A stretch of DNA of 55,573 bases from an uncultured Spirochaetales bacterium (GTDB lineage: Bacteria; Spirochaetota; Spirochaetia; Sphaerochaetales; Sphaerochaetaceae), in assembly GCA_944390025.1 (NCBI GenBank), contig CALXOK010000007.1:1-55573 (forward strand). The letters run 5' to 3'. Positions 52,654 to 55,573 of this stretch are shown here, in pieces. Each line of letters begins with the position of its first letter. Position 1 is the first letter of the stretch. Both the position numbers and the translations under genes were made by a program. Under the pieces are notes generated by a model. The model saw only the letters and a list, made by a program, of their open reading frames with translations, was not told the origin of the DNA and did no database searches.

Positions 52654-53114
52654 AAGCCCTTCCCCTTCTTTGCTGCCAGCAGTATGGAATCGACAATCAG
52701 GTCATAGCCTGTGCAGCGGCAGATATTACCGCTGATAGCCATCCTGACATCTTCCTCATCCGGATCACTGTTTTCAAGAAGCAGGGCCTGAGCTGCCATG
52801 ACCATGCCGGGAATGCAGAAGCCGCACTGGACGGCACCGCCTTCAGCGAATGCATCAATAAGGCATTTTCCCTGCTCTGTATCCCTGAGGCCTTCGATTG
52901 TGACAATCTCATCACCGGCAACGGCTCCAACAGGGATGATGCAGCTTGTCGTCAGCTTTCCGTTCCTGAGAACGGAACAGGCACCGCATTCCCCTTCGCC
53001 GCAGCCTTCCTTGGTTCCGGTGAGGCCCAAATCCTCCCTTATCACATCAATAAGCCTTGTCAGAGGATTGCCTTCGAATCTGACAATCTTTCCGTTAAGC
53101 TTGAATTCTGTCAT
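52647..53114 (-). CDS. xdhC: xanthine dehydrogenase [2Fe-2S] subunit
   Basis: 155 residues with both clusters intact: plant-ferredoxin-type Cys38, Cys43, Cys46 and Cys58 (GCGEGECGAC...C), and the helical cluster Cys97, Cys100, Cys132 and Cys134 (QCGFC, ICRC). It is the electron wire between the molybdenum and FAD subunits, named xdhC as in E. coli (not the accessory XdhC). ATGA overlap with xdhA. Confidence 0.95.
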   Translation of the reverse strand: MTEFKLNGKIVRFEGNPLTRLIDVIREDLGLTGTKEGCGEGECGACSVLRNGKLTTSCIIPVGAVAGDEIVTIEGLRDTEQGKCLIDAFAEGGAVQCGFCIPGMVMAAQALLLENSDPDEEDVRMAISGNICRCTGYDLIVDSILLAAKKGKGLW

Positions 53115-55252
53115 TTTCTAACCCCCTCGATATCTTCAACTGGCATCGGGATTCTGTTGATTGTGGTATCAAGAGCTCTTTCGAGTGCATCGATGTAAGC
53201 GGCATCAGCACCGTTGAAAACCAGCTCTCCCATTCCCTTGGCGCCGAACGGGCCCCATTCATACGGGTTGTCGACAAGTCCCCACTCCTGACGCGGGAAG
53301 TCCATGCTTGTCGGAATGACATAGTCAGACATGCTGGTCTGACGGAAATGTCCGTTCCTGTTCTCCATCTTCTCCATGGATGCATAGCCAAGCGACTGGA
53401 TTATTCCACCATTGACCTGTCCGTGGACGATAAGCTCGTCAATCGCCTTTCCGATATCATGGCTCGACCAGATACCGTCAACCTTCACCTCGTTTGTAAG
53501 AGGATCGGTTTCAAGCTCGACACAGCAGCAGCCCCAGCCATAACCGAGATAAGCGTCGCCTTTAAAGGTCGACTGATCCCACGGATGACCGTCAGGATGC
53601 TTGTATTCGGTCTCGACTTCTGCCTCATCCTCTGAAAGGTGCTCCTTCATAAGTGTTGCGGCCTCTTCTGCGAGACGGCCTACAACCATTGTAGAGCGGC
53701 TGGCGGCAGTAGGACCGGAATCCGGGACAAGCGATGTATCCGGGTTGTCATAAAGCACATGATCAAGATCCGTTTCAAGAACAGCTGCGACAATCTTTCT
53801 CAGAATTGTCATGAAGCCCTGTCCCATCTCGGTCTGACCGCAGAGAATGGTGAAGACATCTCCTTTTTTCCTCAGCTTGAGATGTGCCTTGATAATAGAC
53901 TGCTCACCATTTCCTGTGAATGCGCCTCCATGATTGTAGAAGCTCATTCCGATACCCCTGCCTTTTCCTCGTCCGTACTCGGCTGCCTTACGCCAGTAAT
54001 CAGATTTTTCCGCAACCTGCTCAAGCATTTCATTAAGAACCACCTTTTCAACGATATGGCCCTGAGTGACAGTCTCATCACCCTGCTTGAGGAAGTAACG
54101 TTTCTTGTACTCGACAGGGTCTATGCCGAATTTCGCGGCAATATGATCAAGATGCATCTCGACTGCAAAGAGAGTCTGAGGTGCTCCGAAACCACGGAAG
54201 GCATCTGATGGGAATGTGTTTGTCGCAACGCCATAACCATGAATCCTTGTAGACGGGAAATTGTAAACGCCGTTTGCGTGGAAGACTCCCCTCTGAAGGA
54301 CAACATATGAGCTGGAGAGGTATGCACCGCAGTTGTAATAGACGTTTATGTCGCTGCCGAGGATATTGCCCTCCTTGTCCAGCCCTGTCCTGAATGTGAC
54401 CTTTGAAGGATGACGCTTGACGGAGAACTCCATGTCCTCCTCTCTGTCGAATACCAGCATTATCGGTTTTCTAACAACGCTTTCTGCAACCAGAAGCGGT
54501 CCTGCAAGCACGTCAGGAAAATGTTCCTTGCCTCCGAAGGCTCCGCCTGTGGTTGTCTGCTTCACGACTATGTCCTCAGGTTTCAGGTTCAGCAGGCCGC
54601 AGATGCTCTTCCTTATGTAAAATGGACACTGTGCGGATGCATAGATGGTGTACTTTCCATCCTCGATGGTGCACATGGCAGCATTTGTCTCCATATGCAC
54701 ATGCTCCTGGAATCCGGTCTCGATTGTCTCTTCAAATATCTGATCAGCATGTTCAAGAACGTCCTCAACCGGCTCACCCTTCTCACTTACAAGAGAGCAG
54801 TGAATATTGTCGTCATTGAGGATTGCTCCGCCTTTGAGGGCAAGCGCGTCATCAATAGTTATGCACGGCTCTTCTTCGCTGTATGTGATTTTTATCTCAT
54901 CATCGAGCGCTTTAAGAACTGCCCTGCTCTTACCGACAAGAATTCCGATTGTCTCGCCGACATAACGCACATCTCCATCAGCAAAGCATCTCCAGTCACC
55001 CGCAATCATCACAAGACTGTTCTTTCCGTCTTCAGGAATGTCTTTCGCACTGATGAAATAATAACCGTCCGGAAGCTGCGGAAGCTCTATGCTCTCAATC
55101 CTGCCTCTGGCAATCGTGGAGCGGACGAAACGTCCATAGAGAAGACCCTCCGGGCGCATATCGGCAAGATAAATTGCCTCACCTCTCGCCTTTGCCACGG
55201 CGTCGACTCTTTTTATTCTGTCATCAATTCTGGTCAAAGTGACAACCTCCAT
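53111..55252 (-). CDS. xdhA: xanthine dehydrogenase molybdenum-binding subunit
   Basis: 713 residues from ATG 55252. The frame extends to a TTG at 55270, but that codon overlaps the -10 element, so the short form is preferred. Large subunit of the molybdenum hydroxylase family: IDDRIKRVDAVAKARGEAIYLADM, Moco-contact loops around TGGAFGGKEHFPDVLAGP, RGFGAPQTLFAVE, and the catalytic Glu in WGPFGAKGMGELV. It oxidises xanthine (or hypoxanthine) to urate. First of five genes, xdhA-xdhC-xdhB-ygfM-xdhD. Leaderless promoter with a palindrome over its -35. Confidence 0.94.
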   Translation of the reverse strand: MEVVTLTRIDDRIKRVDAVAKARGEAIYLADMRPEGLLYGRFVRSTIARGRIESIELPQLPDGYYFISAKDIPEDGKNSLVMIAGDWRCFADGDVRYVGETIGILVGKSRAVLKALDDEIKITYSEEEPCITIDDALALKGGAILNDDNIHCSLVSEKGEPVEDVLEHADQIFEETIETGFQEHVHMETNAAMCTIEDGKYTIYASAQCPFYIRKSICGLLNLKPEDIVVKQTTTGGAFGGKEHFPDVLAGPLLVAESVVRKPIMLVFDREEDMEFSVKRHPSKVTFRTGLDKEGNILGSDINVYYNCGAYLSSSYVVLQRGVFHANGVYNFPSTRIHGYGVATNTFPSDAFRGFGAPQTLFAVEMHLDHIAAKFGIDPVEYKKRYFLKQGDETVTQGHIVEKVVLNEMLEQVAEKSDYWRKAAEYGRGKGRGIGMSFYNHGGAFTGNGEQSIIKAHLKLRKKGDVFTILCGQTEMGQGFMTILRKIVAAVLETDLDHVLYDNPDTSLVPDSGPTAASRSTMVVGRLAEEAATLMKEHLSEDEAEVETEYKHPDGHPWDQSTFKGDAYLGYGWGCCCVELETDPLTNEVKVDGIWSSHDIGKAIDELIVHGQVNGGIIQSLGYASMEKMENRNGHFRQTSMSDYVIPTSMDFPRQEWGLVDNPYEWGPFGAKGMGELVFNGADAAYIDALERALDTTINRIPMPVEDIEGVRK

Positions 55253-55261
55253 ATCAATCTC

Positions 55262-55304
55262 ATTATCCAAATCGTTATATAATGGTCAATTATCTTCGAT
55301 AATT
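55262..55304 (-). promoter_or_regulatory. xdhA promoter and palindromic operator
   Basis: Minus strand TTGACC (55289-55284), 16-bp spacer, GATAAT (55267-55262), 9 nt to ATG 55252. The inverted repeat AATTATC-TTC-GATAATT (55288-55304) touches the -35 from upstream, a good site for a repressor or activator of purine catabolism. Confidence 0.62.
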
Positions 55305-55496
55305 TCCTCTGCCTTCAGTGTACACCCTGCTTTAGGTGTTTGACAAACAGAAAAAGCAAAAACAGCAACAAAGCGCAACAAAATGAAAGAGTGTTTTTTC
55401 CTGCTGAAACATCCTCTTGCCATGCAACAAGTTGCCAAATTCATTTAATGTCTGGCTATTGCAATCAGAATTGATGACATCCTTGCTGATTGTATT
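55305..55496. other. gene-free stretch upstream of xdhA
   Basis: AT-rich, no open frame with start signals and no clear hairpin. It holds CAACAAAGCGCAACA (55366-55380), whose reverse complement occurs at 42058-42072 near the ygeW promoter. I see no RNA gene or riboswitch here. Confidence 0.5.
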
Positions 55497-55532
55497 GTGA
55501 CAACTCTCCCGCCTAAAGGCAGGTAGCTTCTC
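55497..55532 (-). mobile_element. IS200/IS605-type right end attached to a tnpB tail
   Basis: 36 nt starting GTGACAACTCTCCCGCCT with hairpin CCCGCCT..AGGCAGG and ending CTTCTC; 30 of 36 positions match the solo copy at 42222-42257. On the minus strand it lies at and beyond the 3' end of a partial transposon gene, as expected for the omega-RNA scaffold and right end. Confidence 0.65.
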
Positions 55533-55573
55533 TTTCGAGAACTCTTCCTGCTTCCTCGAAGTCAGTTACAGCA
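55513..55573 (-). CDS. TnpB (IS605 OrfB) C-terminus, runs off the window
   Basis: The minus-strand frame entering at the window edge reads AVTDFEEAGRVLEREATCL and stops at TAG (55515-55513) inside the right-end hairpin. A TnpB coding end overlapping the right end is typical of IS605/IS1341 elements. Only 19 residues are visible, so the call rests mainly on the adjoining right-end sequence. The RNA-guided nuclease itself would lie beyond 55573. Confidence 0.5.
   Translation of the reverse strand, partial: AVTDFEEAGRVLEREATCL

Noticed and set aside
53639..55282. Long open frames opposite xdhA (for example 54410-55282 plus, 290 codons) and opposite xdhD, selD and dpaL
   Set aside because: They mirror the codon pattern of strongly supported genes on the other strand, have no ribosome sites or recognisable domains, and are antisense shadows.
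42058..55380. Shared 15-mer TGTTGCGCTTTGTTG (42058-42072) and its reverse complement (55366-55380) near the ygeW and xdhA promoters
   Set aside because: A chance 15-base match somewhere in a 55-kb window is not improbable, the distances to the two promoters differ (about 10 versus 80 bp from the -35), and no third copy was noticed.

Overview
The window looks like a chromosomal segment of a spirochaete, probably an anaerobic, host- or gut-associated member of the Sphaerochaetaceae/Spirochaetaceae. This rests on memory of the group, not on a search. The clues are exported binding proteins whose signal peptides end in AQAAGETE or AQGAAETA, the infC-rpmI-rplT-coiled-coil order, several lipoproteins, and the moderate GC content with dense gene packing. 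Coding strands alternate in short operons. There is no prophage and no CRISPR array. The only mobile-element traces are two IS200/IS605-type right ends, one with the tail of a tnpB gene running off the window.

Layout. Positions 1-1875 hold the translation operon infC-rpmI-rplT plus a coiled-coil gene, closed by a strong terminator. A probable 6S RNA (2049-2213) follows. 2329-5638 is a TPR-tsaE-tsaB-trxB operon (t6A tRNA modification and thioredoxin reductase). 5660-8473 is the glycogen operon glgA-glgC. 8500-11789 (minus) holds ilvE, a Nudix gene, a small membrane protein and the NAD(P)HX repair enzyme nnr. 11848-15737 is a TPP-riboswitch-controlled thiamine ABC transporter (thiB-thiP-thiQ). 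It runs by a 4-bp overlap into a duplicated two-gene module at 15734-18745. Each copy pairs a small secreted, beta-rich protein with a caspase-fold lipoprotein. Next come uvrB, a membrane-anchored HtrA protease, a methyltransferase, the lipoprotein flavin transferase apbE, and two tandem 7TM-GGDEF diguanylate cyclases (to 27323).

From 27325 to the end most genes belong to a selenium-dependent molybdenum hydroxylase (SDMH) and purine catabolism island related to the E. coli xdhABC...xdhD region. It holds a purine permease, dpaL, yqeB, yqeC, ygeW, selD, a DUF3343 gene, yedF, yedE, a class V aminotransferase (EF2568 type), a domain-permuted XdhC, the cysteine desulfidase cyuA, and the five-gene operon xdhA-xdhC-xdhB-ygfM-xdhD. 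Between these sit tRNA-Arg(UCU), a malic enzyme, an alpha/beta hydrolase, a CDF metal transporter and a FecCD-type ABC importer that carries a methyltransferase gene and may feed the island with metal or cofactor. Probable division of labour: the permease brings purine in, and XdhABC/XdhD/YgfM hydroxylate it using molybdenum cofactor with labile selenium. SelD, YedE, YedF, the aminotransferase and CyuA handle selenium and sulfur. YqeB, YqeC and the XdhC-like protein mature the cofactor. YgeW and DpaL act downstream.

The most striking cross-cutting signal is in the promoters. Many transcription units have a sigma70-type promoter whose -10 hexamer ends only 6-9 nt before the start codon, with no Shine-Dalgarno sequence. 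This implies widespread leaderless mRNAs. Internal operon genes, in contrast, have good Shine-Dalgarno sites or ATGA overlaps.
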